Assembly (NCBI GenBank): GCA_003021015.1
Contig: PXRK01000040.1
Coordinates: forward strand, 1 to 60,357
Length of the DNA: 60,357 nucleotides
Direction of reading: 5' to 3'
DNA from: Halobacteriales archaeon QS_4_66_20
GTDB lineage: Archaea; Halobacteriota; Halobacteria; Halobacteriales; Haloarculaceae
Made by a program: the position numbers and the translations under genes. Position 1 is the stretch's first letter. Each line of letters begins with the position of its first letter. A model generated the notes under the pieces. The model did not search any database. It was not told the DNA's origin and was given only the letters and a program-made list of their open reading frames with translations. Below are positions 1 through 8,318 of this stretch, piece after piece.

Positions 1-1
1 G

Positions 2-64
2 TTCCGTGAGATCATCCTGATGTTCGCCATCCACAACATCGAACAGCTCTGTGAACGATTATGA
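2..64 (+). pseudogene. C-terminal end of an IS5-family transposase (runs off the left edge)
   Basis: The first bases read in frame as FREIILMFAIHNIEQL followed by CERL and a TGA stop at 62-64. This matches the C-terminal signature of haloarchaeal IS5-group transposases (FREI-LM-x-YNI). Only about 20 residues are inside the window, so it is unclear whether the gene is intact further left. It marks the left edge as insertion-sequence territory, and a related transposase remnant lies at the right end of the window. Confidence 0.6.
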
Positions 65-119
65 TAGCCGCGCCGTACCCCTATTCAACACAGCAGATTA
101 ATGGTCGATTGAGGGTCAG

Positions 120-719
120 TCACGGGATATTTTCAGCGCATTCTTTCAGTTCCTCTTCGGTTGACCACTCTTCTGCGCGCTCGCCGGTCAGCAGCAGTTC
201 AATTTCGGAGATCGCCATGCCGTTTTTGTATTTCTCTCGCTCTGTCTTCTCACTCTCATACGCCCGTTTGAGAATCCACGTTTTGGAGCGGTAAGAGGGA
301 GAAAACGTCAGTCCAAGTTCCCAGACGTACCCGCCGTCGAAGTCTTCAATCACCGCGACGATATGACTGGACATACCACAGAGAACGTCAAAGACACAGT
401 TCCAGAGACGAATATCGTCGTTTGTCAGGCCAAAATCTTCCAACTGAGTGGCAATCGCTGGAGGATCGTCTCTTGCATCAAGAAGATCGTAGACAGTTTG
501 TCGGCGGTCGCCTGCACCATCATCAGATCCCGAACCCACAATCAAATATCGCTGTTTAAACTGCTTGATCCGCTCAAATTCGTCTCCGTGGATGATGGAT
601 TTCATCTTTTCATGTTCTGCTGGCGTCAGTGTGACAGTATCAGCAATCCCATCAAAGTGCTCCAGTAGCATATCCTGAATATCGACCGGCGTCTCGCTGT
701 CTTGACCATCATCACTCAT
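120..719 (-). CDS. Hypothetical protein, haloarchaeal DUF7509-like
   Basis: A 199-aa acidic soluble protein with no signal peptide or membrane segment. Its core has a phrase (IVGSGS at about 60, a long helix, then HIVAVIEDFDGGYVWELGL at about 120-138) that resembles a conserved haloarchaeal family I remember as DUF7509. The beta-strand followed by WELGL is reminiscent of TIR or nucleoside-deoxyribosyltransferase-like folds, but that is inference. The ATG at 717-719 fits an A/T-rich promoter (CTTATACTG on the minus strand near 740-748). It is a lone gene transcribed away from the regulator at 836, in the accessory left flank. No function can be assigned. Confidence 0.7.
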   Translation of the reverse strand: MSDDGQDSETPVDIQDMLLEHFDGIADTVTLTPAEHEKMKSIIHGDEFERIKQFKQRYLIVGSGSDDGAGDRRQTVYDLLDARDDPPAIATQLEDFGLTNDDIRLWNCVFDVLCGMSSHIVAVIEDFDGGYVWELGLTFSPSYRSKTWILKRAYESEKTEREKYKNGMAISEIELLLTGERAEEWSTEEELKECAENIP

Positions 720-835
720 ATGGTCTCTGTTTATTCTCTTGCAGTATAAGTTACTTGTTTATAGTCAAACCAGTTGTATAACCAAACTCACTTGAGTGCA
801 GATAGTTTATTAGTGAGCGGCCCGTATCGGTAGAT

Positions 836-1276
836 ATGCACCCAGAACCCGAGGGTCGGACCGAACCAGGGACGGAATCGGAGCAGTCCCCGACGGAAAC
901 CGCGTTCAATGAGTGGCGAGCGTTCCAGAAAGCCACTGACGAGAAGCGAGCCAACCTGATCGCTGACATTGTGGGCCACCCAAAGGCTCCATCTGTTGAG
1001 GAGCTGGATTACCTCAATCCGAGCTTGAGCGACGATGCGATCCGCCGTCACCTGACGACGCTGGAAGAAGTCGGGGTCGTTGAGGTACTCGCATTTGAGC
1101 CAGGAGAACGCCTCCGAGACTATCCATACCAGTTTTATCGACTCACCACCGATGCGCGGGAACTGTTCGATCAAAATAATTTGTTCCCCGAAGATGCATG
1201 GCAGCGACAGTACGAACGGGTGGAAAAAACCGCCCGCATCCGCGAACTTGAGCAGATGCCCCGGCCCGGTACGTGA
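836..1276 (+). CDS. Small winged-helix (ArsR-like) DNA-binding protein
   Basis: A 146-aa protein with a winged-helix core at about residues 40-110. The segment LSDDAIRRHLTTLEEVGVVEV is a typical recognition helix plus wing, followed by FYRLTTDARELF. No sensor or metal-binding cysteines are visible. The ATG at 836 lies about 28 nt downstream of a TATA-like TTTATTA (807-813), so the transcript is probably leaderless. Proteins of this type are common on haloarchaeal mobile elements, which suits its place between an IS remnant and a tRNA/integrase region. Target genes are unknown; it may regulate itself or the divergent gene ending at 719. Confidence 0.65.
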   Translation: MHPEPEGRTEPGTESEQSPTETAFNEWRAFQKATDEKRANLIADIVGHPKAPSVEELDYLNPSLSDDAIRRHLTTLEEVGVVEVLAFEPGERLRDYPYQFYRLTTDARELFDQNNLFPEDAWQRQYERVEKTARIRELEQMPRPGT

Positions 1277-1409
1277 TTAGTTATATTCTTATCAGGAGTG
1301 CCGCCGTGGCAGACATCGCTATATTATGCGGAGCAACTGATGCAGGTGATCGATGAGATTAAGTCGTTCGATGCCGCGTAGCCAGGGACATCTTTCTTTG
1401 TCGTAGCGA

Positions 1410-1484
1410 GCGCGAGTAGTGTAGTCTGGCCGATCACGCGGCCGTGCCACGGCCGAGACAGGTGTTCGAATCACCTCTCGCGCA
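1410..1484 (+). tRNA. tRNA-Gly (anticodon GCC)
   Basis: The acceptor arms GCGCGAG (1410-1416) and CTCGCGC (1477-1483) pair over 7 bp, with A as discriminator at 1484. The anticodon stem CGGCC/GGCCG encloses loop GTGCCAC with GCC at 1446-1448. The T-arm is AGGTG-TTCGAAT-CACCT (1460-1476). No intron is present. The downstream flank carries the RNA-ligase-like gene and integrase remnant on the opposite strand. Confidence 0.95.
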
Positions 1485-1534
1485 TCGAGTCCGTACCGCT
1501 TCTGCTCTCCAGAAAACCACACTATCACCCACGA

Positions 1535-2377
1535 TCATTGATCGTGACGGTGTTTTTGTACCCGTTCGCCGACGGCTGCATGGAACGCGTCGGGTGGAAC
1601 GACGAAGTCATCGTCGTGGTAGAAATTGGTGTAGGCCTCACGAGCAACATCTGCGACGAGTTGGTCGCGGATTGCATCGACTGTCGGTGTGTGCCCGCGG
1701 TCGCGGAGGGCAGCAACTGTGCGCTCGATCCGGTCGGAAGTTGCGTACTGGGCTGCCAGATCGGTAGCAGTATCGGGCGGCGAAGCGGGTATACTGTCGG
1801 TTACGTCGACTCGCCAGACCTGCGCGCGACCGCCTGTCTTGTCCCGGATGAGGATGCCGGCTGCTGCGCCATCTCGCCAGGCAGACGGCGGAAACCCGGT
1901 GCCGTCTTCGTACTGTGTGAGGTCAGTGTGATCGGCAGGGGCTTCTTTCGTAATGGCAGGTAATGTAGGTAGGTTGAGGCGCTCGTAGACAGTCGTTGCG
2001 GCGTCAGGTGCGAGCAACCCGTCTTGCGTGTCCGACCAGACATCAGTGCCGACGAATGGTGGAAGAGCCATCCAGTCGTAGCTGATGCCTTCGTTTCTGG
2101 TCGCGGTGCCGAAAAACGTGATTTGCGTCGGATCATCGAGTGCCGTTCGGAGTGCACCTCTGTTGAGACGCTCGCTCACCGTCATTGCGGTCCGACGATG
2201 TGAGAGAGGAACCGCCTTGACCGTGTCGAATGTTCGGTCGGCCGTACCGAACGTGAGACGCCCGGAGTTGGCGACCTGAAAGCGGAACTGGCCACCGGTC
2301 GGGAGTTCCTGGACCCACAGGTGCCCGGTGAGTGGCTCCGCATCGACAAGGGGCGGTGTGTCAGGCATCGACTGCAT
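1535..2377 (-). CDS. RNA-ligase-like (nucleotidyltransferase fold) protein
   Basis: A 280-aa product if started at ATG 2375-2377; another ATG lies at 2366-2368. The open frame extends upstream to 2764, but that part is a frameshifted integrase. The sequence resembles a haloarchaeal RNA ligase family: GHLWVQELPTGG near the N-terminus, VPLSHRR, ITFFGTATRNEGISYDW, FVGTDVWS, then AWRDGAAAGILIRDKTGGRA, which fits ligase motifs IV/V. The C-terminal 85 residues are helical. By eye, the motif I position (normally K-x-D/N-G) reads E-L-P-T-G-G without the nucleophilic lysine, so catalysis is uncertain. It lies between two tRNA genes next to integrase debris, so it was probably cargo of a tRNA-targeting element. 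The assignment rests on pattern memory. Confidence 0.55.
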   Translation of the reverse strand: MQSMPDTPPLVDAEPLTGHLWVQELPTGGQFRFQVANSGRLTFGTADRTFDTVKAVPLSHRRTAMTVSERLNRGALRTALDDPTQITFFGTATRNEGISYDWMALPPFVGTDVWSDTQDGLLAPDAATTVYERLNLPTLPAITKEAPADHTDLTQYEDGTGFPPSAWRDGAAAGILIRDKTGGRAQVWRVDVTDSIPASPPDTATDLAAQYATSDRIERTVAALRDRGHTPTVDAIRDQLVADVAREAYTNFYHDDDFVVPPDAFHAAVGERVQKHRHDQ

Positions 2378-2441
2378 AGACGTGGTATCGAACCCTCCGT
2401 GAGTAAAACATCCGGGTAGCGTACTCACGAACTCATTCTTC

Positions 2442-2764
2442 TCACTTTGCAAAGTTGTCCTTGTGAGCATTGCTCTTTTCCAACCGCGCGAGATACTCCA
2501 GCCAATCATCTGCATGGTTCGGCATGACATCGGCAGTGTATCCGTTCTCCTGCTTCCAGACCCAGGGTAGAACATGTCCATTCGGTATGCCCGGTTGCTC
2601 ACTGTCTGAAACGCGTACCCTTCCGCTTTCTCTGGATTCTTCCCGACGGTGAGCAACCACTCAAGACAGTCTTCTCGTTGGGAGCGATAATCCAGAAGCT
2701 GCCGCTTGTTGAGATCGTCTTTCGTCGGTTGGGGAACGAGCGTTAGCTCGTCTATCTGACTCAT
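2442..2764 (-). pseudogene. Tyrosine recombinase/integrase, N-terminal remnant with frameshift
   Basis: The ATG at 2762-2764 starts a SAM-like, core-binding N-terminal domain of a phage-type integrase (DLNKRQLLDYRSQREDCLEWL, then SNRAYRMDMFY). Near 2566 the frame shifts: the natural continuation WVWKQENGYTADV, then NHADDWLEYLARL, is read one frame over. The junction TACCCTGG looks like a one-base loss from TAC CGC TGG. The second frame ends at TGA 2442-2444 after DNFAK, where the family would continue into the catalytic domain. No R-H-R-Y catalytic domain remains. It sits 237 bp from the 3' end of tRNA-Glu, the usual kind of att site for such integrases. Confidence 0.7.
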
Positions 2765-3000
2765 CTTTGACCCCTCCCCACTGCCCTTCCTTGTTTTTTC
2801 ATTGCCGGTACTACAGTTGTCGCGCCCCGGATCACCAGACGGCGTAGGGCCAATCCGCTGAGTTTCGATGCCGGGGCAACAGTTCTAATCGCTATACTGC
2901 GGCGGGATGTTCCGTTCCTGATTTTTTCGTTGCCTTCGAACATAGTGCTCGCTCCATGGCGTCACGAGCGAATAACCACCAGACGGGAACGGGAGAATGA

Positions 3001-3075
3001 TGCTCCGACGGGGATTTGAACCCCGGTCATTGCCTCGAGAGGGCAATATGATTGGCCGGACTACACTATCGGAGC
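3001..3075 (-). tRNA. tRNA-Glu (anticodon CUC)
   Basis: On the minus strand the 5' arm GCTCCGA pairs with TCGGAGC, with discriminator A at 3001. The anticodon stem TTGCC/GGCAA encloses CTCTCGA, giving anticodon CUC. The T-arm is GGGG-TTCAAAT-CCCC in context. No intron is present. Its 3' end points toward the integrase remnant at 2442-2764, the orientation expected if an element once integrated here. I did not find a second copy of the 3' end (attR) in the window. Confidence 0.95.
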
Positions 3076-3217
3076 GCGGCTATTTCGAGGTAGCGAAGTA
3101 GCAGATATAATCATTGCGCTTCGCCGACGCAGTGCGAGGCACTCCCACGATGGCACCGATACTGTTGCTGTAACCGCCGCCAGGTGTCGGAACAGGGGTC
3201 GGGTAGCCCGCCCCCGC

Positions 3218-3820
3218 TCACTCCTCTTCGAACGGGGAGCCAGCAGCCTCGGGCTCCTCGCCGGCGAGGCTGATGATGTTCTCGCGGCCGACGCGAAGTT
3301 TACTGATCTCACCCCCATCCTCCATGTCCGACAGCAGCATGCTGACCTTGGATTTCGACCAGTCGGTCTGCTCGACGATGTGGACCTGTTTCATCCGGCC
3401 GCCGTGCTCTTCGAGCAGCTGGAGGACGTGATCCTCGTCGGAGAGCAGTTCCTGCTGGGGTTCCTCCGTTGTGTCCGGCTCGACAGTCTCGGCATCTGTC
3501 GTCAGCCCGTCCACGTTCGCGGGCTCCTCGGTAGCGGCTTCTCCGTCTTGCTCCTGCGAACCGGGGAGGATACCCGCGTACCAGGCGACGCCGGTCCCGA
3601 ACCCGAGCAGTATGAGCGCGACGACAGCCATCGAGAGCAACTGTTCCGCCGCGATGAGAAGCGCGGGGAGCCCGACGAGCGAAGCGCCGGCGAGTCCGGG
3701 AACCGCTGCCGGCCCCGGAGCGGCGGACGCGGCTGTCCCAGCGGTGCTGACCGACGTGGCGACGCTGCCTGCCGCCACGAGTACGACGACTACCAGTGCT
3801 GGCACAACCCGCCGAAGCAT
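3218..3820 (-). CDS. Membrane-anchored helix-turn-helix regulator
   Basis: A 200-aa protein with a signal-like hydrophobic N-terminus (about residues 5-30), a second membrane segment (about 55-85, LLSMAVVALILLGFGTGVAW), an acidic linker, and a C-terminal winged helix (about 125-185: HVLQLLEEHGGRMKQVHIVE, DWSKSKVSMLLSDMEDGGEI). This layout, with a cytoplasmic HTH tethered by N-terminal helices, is common in haloarchaea and is often read as a sensor/regulator. It lies 234 bp downstream of the pilin-like cluster on the same strand. A role in controlling that cluster is inferred from position. Confidence 0.75.
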   Translation of the reverse strand: MLRRVVPALVVVVLVAAGSVATSVSTAGTAASAAPGPAAVPGLAGASLVGLPALLIAAEQLLSMAVVALILLGFGTGVAWYAGILPGSQEQDGEAATEEPANVDGLTTDAETVEPDTTEEPQQELLSDEDHVLQLLEEHGGRMKQVHIVEQTDWSKSKVSMLLSDMEDGGEISKLRVGRENIISLAGEEPEAAGSPFEEE

Positions 3821-4054
3821 CTAGCCTATACCATCAGAGGAGTGGATAAAAACACTACGTCTTCCGCGAGGTGTGCGGGTGCTCTCACCGCAGCCGAGTG
3901 CCAGCGGTCCCCGGATGCGACACAGCCGGCGCTCACCTGTCGTCCTCGTGTAACGACGGTCGCTCGGTGAGTCTGGAGGTATCGACGCAGGTGAAACCAT
4001 CTCTCCCTGCCAGGTAGCTGGACCGTTCCAGGTCGTCGTCGGGTCCTGCCACAG

Positions 4055-4576
4055 TTACCGATCTTCGTCGACGAGGACGAGCGTCTCACCCCGGACGTTG
4101 ACGCGCCGGACGTAGAGGACGCCGTCGGCAGGACGCCACTCGGCGCCGTGTCGGTCGATCCGTTCGCGCGCGGCCGCGGCAGCCTCCAGGACTGCCTGCG
4201 GACCGAAGCTGTAGTTGTCGAGTACCGACGCAGGATGGTGACCGTACGTGATCTGCTCGAGCGCCTCCCGTTTGTCCTCGTCCGCGACCGCGTGGACAGG
4301 CGTCAGTGAGCCGAAGGTCACCGACTCCCGGCTCGTCCCGCCGTCGTTGCGCATCACAACGCGCTTCGTGTCGATCTTGATCGCCGCAGCGTCGTGGTCG
4401 TAGCTCGCCGCCGCTTGGTGGGAGCTACTGGCGACGCGATCGATCGCGTTCGCCGCTGCGGTCGCGTCCGGTGGCGGCTGGGAGGGGAGGCTAACCGCGA
4501 ACGCGAGAACTGTGACGCTGAGGAGGGCGACCCCGAGCCAGACGTACCAGCCGTCGACCGGCGCTTCGAGATCCAT
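4055..4576 (-). CDS. DUF7283-like protein, one membrane helix, filament-cluster component
   Basis: A 173-aa protein with a single hydrophobic helix at about residues 10-30 (WYVWLGVALLSVTVLAFAVS) followed by a soluble, probably extracytoplasmic domain. Its ATG is 13 nt from the stop of the 1242-aa gene, so it is the last gene of the operon running from about 9.97 kb. The short N-terminus and single helix match the minor pilin-like proteins clustered here. The family number DUF7283 is from memory. No catalytic motif is visible. Confidence 0.7.
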   Translation of the reverse strand: MDLEAPVDGWYVWLGVALLSVTVLAFAVSLPSQPPPDATAAANAIDRVASSSHQAAASYDHDAAAIKIDTKRVVMRNDGGTSRESVTFGSLTPVHAVADEDKREALEQITYGHHPASVLDNYSFGPQAVLEAAAAARERIDRHGAEWRPADGVLYVRRVNVRGETLVLVDEDR

Positions 4577-4589
4577 CCGTCGCTCCCGA

Positions 4590-7500
4590 TTAGTCGTCCT
4601 CGTTGCCCTGCCGCTCCTCGATCCAGTTCACGCCGCTGGCGGGAAGCAGCCCGCATCGGGGTTCGTCTTCGTCGGGATCGTACGTCCCGACGTGCGGGAA
4701 CTCCTCGGAGCACTCGGGGTTCTCGTCGTCGCGGTCGCCGACGCCCACGCCGGTCGGGGTGATGACCACCAGGTGCGTTCGCCCGCTCAGATTGATCGGT
4801 TCGACCCTGCCGAGCGTGCGCGTCTCGCCGCCGATCTCGTACGCCACGGTCATGTTCTCGCGGACGTACGTCGTGGCGGTCGTGTGTTCCGGCGTACCCA
4901 TGTTCGCCGACGCCTCGAAGCGCGCGTACTCGCCCTCGATCTCGATGTCCCAGAGGTTCATCGTCGCGTACCAGGAGCCTGGAATCGGCAACAGCGGCAG
5001 GCCCGCGGGCACGCGTGCCGGCCGTTTCCGCGCGCCGGCCCAGTTCCCTGCCCACCCCTCGGTCCGTTCCGTGAGGACGTTCTCGACCTCGTCGCCGAGG
5101 CTGTTCAGCCGCTGGTCGAGCATCTCGGCGGTGACGTTTTCCAGCGCCGTCTGGAGCGTATTGTCGATGAACTCTGCATCCTCGGGACTCCCAATCTTGA
5201 CTGTCATTGCGCCGGCGCGCGTGACTGCCGGCCGGACTGCCGAGGCGACGACGCGTTCCCAGTCGTCGGCAGTGTAGTTCGCGGTGAACCCCTGGTAGTA
5301 GTACCCGCTGTCGTCGAGCGCGTCGGTGACGTTGTCGATGATCGGACCGGTCGCGTCGCCCCGCCCCACCGCGACTGCTTTCATCGCCACCTCCGTCTCC
5401 GGGTCCGTCCCGAACCCGTCGACGCCCGCCCTGGCGGCTGCCTCGATCTCCGCTTCGGCGGCCTCGATCCGGTCGATGAGAGCCTCGTCGGCCGCGTCGA
5501 GATGCTCGGGACAGCGATCACGCCCCGTCGGGGAAGTCGGTCGCCGGGGGTCGCCGTCGCCACCCACGGCGCCGGGCGGGGGCAACACGACACACTCGGC
5601 GACGGGGCTCGGGTACAGTTCGATGACTGTCTCCGTGGCGACGTCGCCGTAGAACTCCTTGAGCGCGTCCGCGACGTTCCCCTCGAAGTCGTCGAGTTCG
5701 CGCTCCAGTTCGCTCGCGTTCCCCGGGGCGTACTCGGTGTGGTTGCCCGTCCCGACCGCGAGATCGCCCGCCAGGAGGACGTCGCCGGCCGTCTGGAACC
5801 CGAGCGTCGCGTCGGCCCTGCCGAGGCCGACGAAATTCGCGAGGCGGTCGAGCAGCCCGCTGATTACCTGCTCGTACGGCAGGTCGACGTACTCCCTGTT
5901 TTTCATCGCGAACGGCACGAACTCGGTGCCCGACTCGATCGCCGGCACCTCCCGTTTCGTGAGGTCGTCAGCGACGAGGTAGGTGGGTGATCCGGACACC
6001 TCGTAGGTGACGTCGTCGGTCAGGTTCGAGGATCGAAGCGGGATCGGCTCCGGCTCGCTGGCCGAGACGCCCTGCTGGAGGAACGTGAGGGCGTTGTCGA
6101 CGCCCGACCCCACCTCGTTCAGTTCGTCGTCGATCGTTCCGATCGCCTCGCGGTGACCTGCTTCGAGCGCCTCCAGTTCCCCGACCAGCGTCCGGAGGTA
6201 CGCGTGTCTCGCCTCGTACAGCGCCTTCTGCCCGACGCTCCGGTACGGCTCGTCGCGGTCGAGATACGCCGCGTGCAGTTCTTCCTCGACGGTCTCGATG
6301 AGCTGCGTGAACGGGCTCCGATCGCCGCTCCGGATCAGGTCCGACCGACTGAACTCGTAGGAGATCTCGGCGGCGTCGCGTTGCATCGCCTGCACATCCG
6401 CCACCATCGCCGCCGCGAGTTTGGTATCGAGCAACGCGTCGTGATCGATGTCCACCTCCTCCCGGCCGTTGAGTGCCGACCTGACAGCGGTGGTCACGTC
6501 CGCGGCCGCAGTGACGTCCTCCGGCAGCGCCCCTTTTACCCAGTCCGCGTGTGCGCCCGTGCCGATCTCGCCACCGAGCAGCCGCTCGGTCACGACCCGG
6601 TCGGCGCCGTAGTAGTTCGTGAAGTTCGGCGGTAGGACGGCGGCCGTGGCGCCCCGCTGGTAGTTGTACGGGTCGACGCCGACGTCGTTGACGTCGTCGA
6701 TCGTCGCGTTGGGGGCGGCCTCGGCCTCGACGAACGTCGACGTCACCCTGACTGCCAGCGTGTCCCTGTCGATCTCCGGGTCGCTCTCGCCGCTACAGCG
6801 CAGCACCTTCTTGACGGTCGCGTCGACGATCGAGATCGCCTCGTAGTACTGCGTCTCGTCGCCGGCGATCGGTTCGATCCGGCGCTGGTCAACGCTCACG
6901 TCGACCGCCTCGCGGTCGGTGCCGCTCCGGTTGCTCGGGTGGGCGCAGCTCGCCTCCCCGGCGAAGTCGAGTCCGTCCGTGACTGTGGCGTCGCTGTCGG
7001 CCGCCCCCTCAATCGTGTAGATGCGGTCGATGGCGCCGAGAAACGAATCCTCTGTGGACGGCTCCGTCATCCGCGCCAGCGGGACGTACGCCGTTTCGTT
7101 CACCGCGATCGTCTCGTTCTCGTTCATCCCGGGCGCGTTGCCGAGCAGGTCCCCCACCCCTGGTGCCTCGGGATGCTGGCCGGTCACCTGGTCGCCCAGG
7201 AGGTACTGCGTCCCCTCACAGAGCCCTTCCGAGGCTCGCTTTCCCGTCGGTGCATCGGTCGTGTATTTGGTTCCGTTGTCGTAGCGGTAGGTCAGGGTGT
7301 CACCGTCGTGTTCGAGGTTCCTGTAGCGCAGGTCGTTCGACGCCATGTACTCGTCGAACATCGCGCCGCCGTCCCGCAGCGCCATGCAGGTCCAGCCGAC
7401 CCTGACGGCGTTCTCCAGGTTCGGGTCGGCCGCCCCGAAGACGTCCTGCTGGGTCCGGTAGATGGCGCTGTTGGCGGACGGCTCGATGTGGCGGTTCGCG

Positions 7501-8318
7501 ATCACCTCGACGACCGGCAGCCGGTAGTTCTGCATGTACCCCCGCGCCCAGCCGATCGCGTAGATCCGGGCGTTGAACCGCTGGGCGAACCCGCGCTCGG
7601 TGACGCCCGCCTCCAGGGCCGACTGGAACGTCTTGACCCGCTCGTGGAGCTGCACGATCGGCGTCGCGATCGTCACTGTCATCGTTTTCTCGCGGTGCTC
7701 GATCACCTCCCCGTCGTGGGTCGCGTTGAGCGTGATCCCCTCGATGGTGACGTCGAGCGTCCCCGCCTCGGTCTCGTTCAGCGTCACGCGGTCGACCGCT
7801 GCCGCGAACTCGTCCGGGTTCTCGATCGCCGGCAGCCACACGGTCGTCTCGACGTCGCCGACGGTCTGGCCGGCCTCCGCCAGGTTCGCCCTGACCTCCA
7901 GGTAGATCAGCGCCTCGAGGTAGTTCCTGAACGTGTCCTCCGGGAGCCGATCCCCGGCGTCGCGTGGGTGGATCCGCCAGAATACGCCGTCTTCGCGGGC
8001 GTCGCTCGCGTCGAGTACCGCGCCCCACTCGGTGTCTGCGGCGGCCGTCATCGGCTGCTCGGCCGCGATCTCGGCCGCCCGCTGGGCGCCGTCGCGGAGC
8101 GCTGCCTGCGTGGCCGCCTCCGTCCGGTCGATCGCGAGGCTCGCGTCCACGTCGGGGTCGGGCTCCTCGCGGGTCTCCATGACGCCGACGACCGTCACGC
8201 TCGTCACCAGCAACAGCACCCCGACGAGAGCGAGCGGGACCCGCGCCCGTCTGCCCGTCGCCAGTCGGCCGATCCGTTCGCGCACCGTCGTTCCGTCCGC
8301 AGTGTCGTTGTCAGTCAT
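4590..8318 (-). CDS. Very large single-pass surface protein, DUF7286-like
   Basis: A 1242-aa protein with a basic cytoplasmic N-terminus (RRARVP), one membrane helix at about residues 26-47 (ALVGVLLLVTSVTVVGVM) and more than 1150 residues of acidic, N-glycosylation-sequon-rich extracellular sequence. Its ATG overlaps the stop of the gene ending at 8315 by four bases (ATGA), indicating translational coupling. I recall the family as haloarchaeal DUF7286, found beside DUF7283/7284/7285. The size and topology suggest a scaffold, tip or outer component of a surface structure rather than a small pilin. No enzymatic motif was recognised. Confidence 0.75.
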   Translation of the reverse strand: MTDNDTADGTTVRERIGRLATGRRARVPLALVGVLLLVTSVTVVGVMETREEPDPDVDASLAIDRTEAATQAALRDGAQRAAEIAAEQPMTAAADTEWGAVLDASDAREDGVFWRIHPRDAGDRLPEDTFRNYLEALIYLEVRANLAEAGQTVGDVETTVWLPAIENPDEFAAAVDRVTLNETEAGTLDVTIEGITLNATHDGEVIEHREKTMTVTIATPIVQLHERVKTFQSALEAGVTERGFAQRFNARIYAIGWARGYMQNYRLPVVEVIANRHIEPSANSAIYRTQQDVFGAADPNLENAVRVGWTCMALRDGGAMFDEYMASNDLRYRNLEHDGDTLTYRYDNGTKYTTDAPTGKRASEGLCEGTQYLLGDQVTGQHPEAPGVGDLLGNAPGMNENETIAVNETAYVPLARMTEPSTEDSFLGAIDRIYTIEGAADSDATVTDGLDFAGEASCAHPSNRSGTDREAVDVSVDQRRIEPIAGDETQYYEAISIVDATVKKVLRCSGESDPEIDRDTLAVRVTSTFVEAEAAPNATIDDVNDVGVDPYNYQRGATAAVLPPNFTNYYGADRVVTERLLGGEIGTGAHADWVKGALPEDVTAAADVTTAVRSALNGREEVDIDHDALLDTKLAAAMVADVQAMQRDAAEISYEFSRSDLIRSGDRSPFTQLIETVEEELHAAYLDRDEPYRSVGQKALYEARHAYLRTLVGELEALEAGHREAIGTIDDELNEVGSGVDNALTFLQQGVSASEPEPIPLRSSNLTDDVTYEVSGSPTYLVADDLTKREVPAIESGTEFVPFAMKNREYVDLPYEQVISGLLDRLANFVGLGRADATLGFQTAGDVLLAGDLAVGTGNHTEYAPGNASELERELDDFEGNVADALKEFYGDVATETVIELYPSPVAECVVLPPPGAVGGDGDPRRPTSPTGRDRCPEHLDAADEALIDRIEAAEAEIEAAARAGVDGFGTDPETEVAMKAVAVGRGDATGPIIDNVTDALDDSGYYYQGFTANYTADDWERVVASAVRPAVTRAGAMTVKIGSPEDAEFIDNTLQTALENVTAEMLDQRLNSLGDEVENVLTERTEGWAGNWAGARKRPARVPAGLPLLPIPGSWYATMNLWDIEIEGEYARFEASANMGTPEHTTATTYVRENMTVAYEIGGETRTLGRVEPINLSGRTHLVVITPTGVGVGDRDDENPECSEEFPHVGTYDPDEDEPRCGLLPASGVNWIEERQGNEDD

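Noticed and set aside
1535..2764. A single 409-aa integrase-ligase fusion protein
   Set aside because: The integrase part is continued in another frame (WVWKQENG...), showing a frameshift; the fusion is an accident of the open frame.
2761..2943. A 60-aa minus-strand frame before the integrase remnant
   Set aside because: No start-site or domain support; basic low-complexity translation of a non-coding gap between tRNA-Glu and the integrase.
4512..5990. A 492-aa plus-strand open frame
   Set aside because: It is a shadow of the 1242-aa minus-strand gene; Arg/Val/Asp-rich with no domain, typical of antisense frames in GC-rich DNA.
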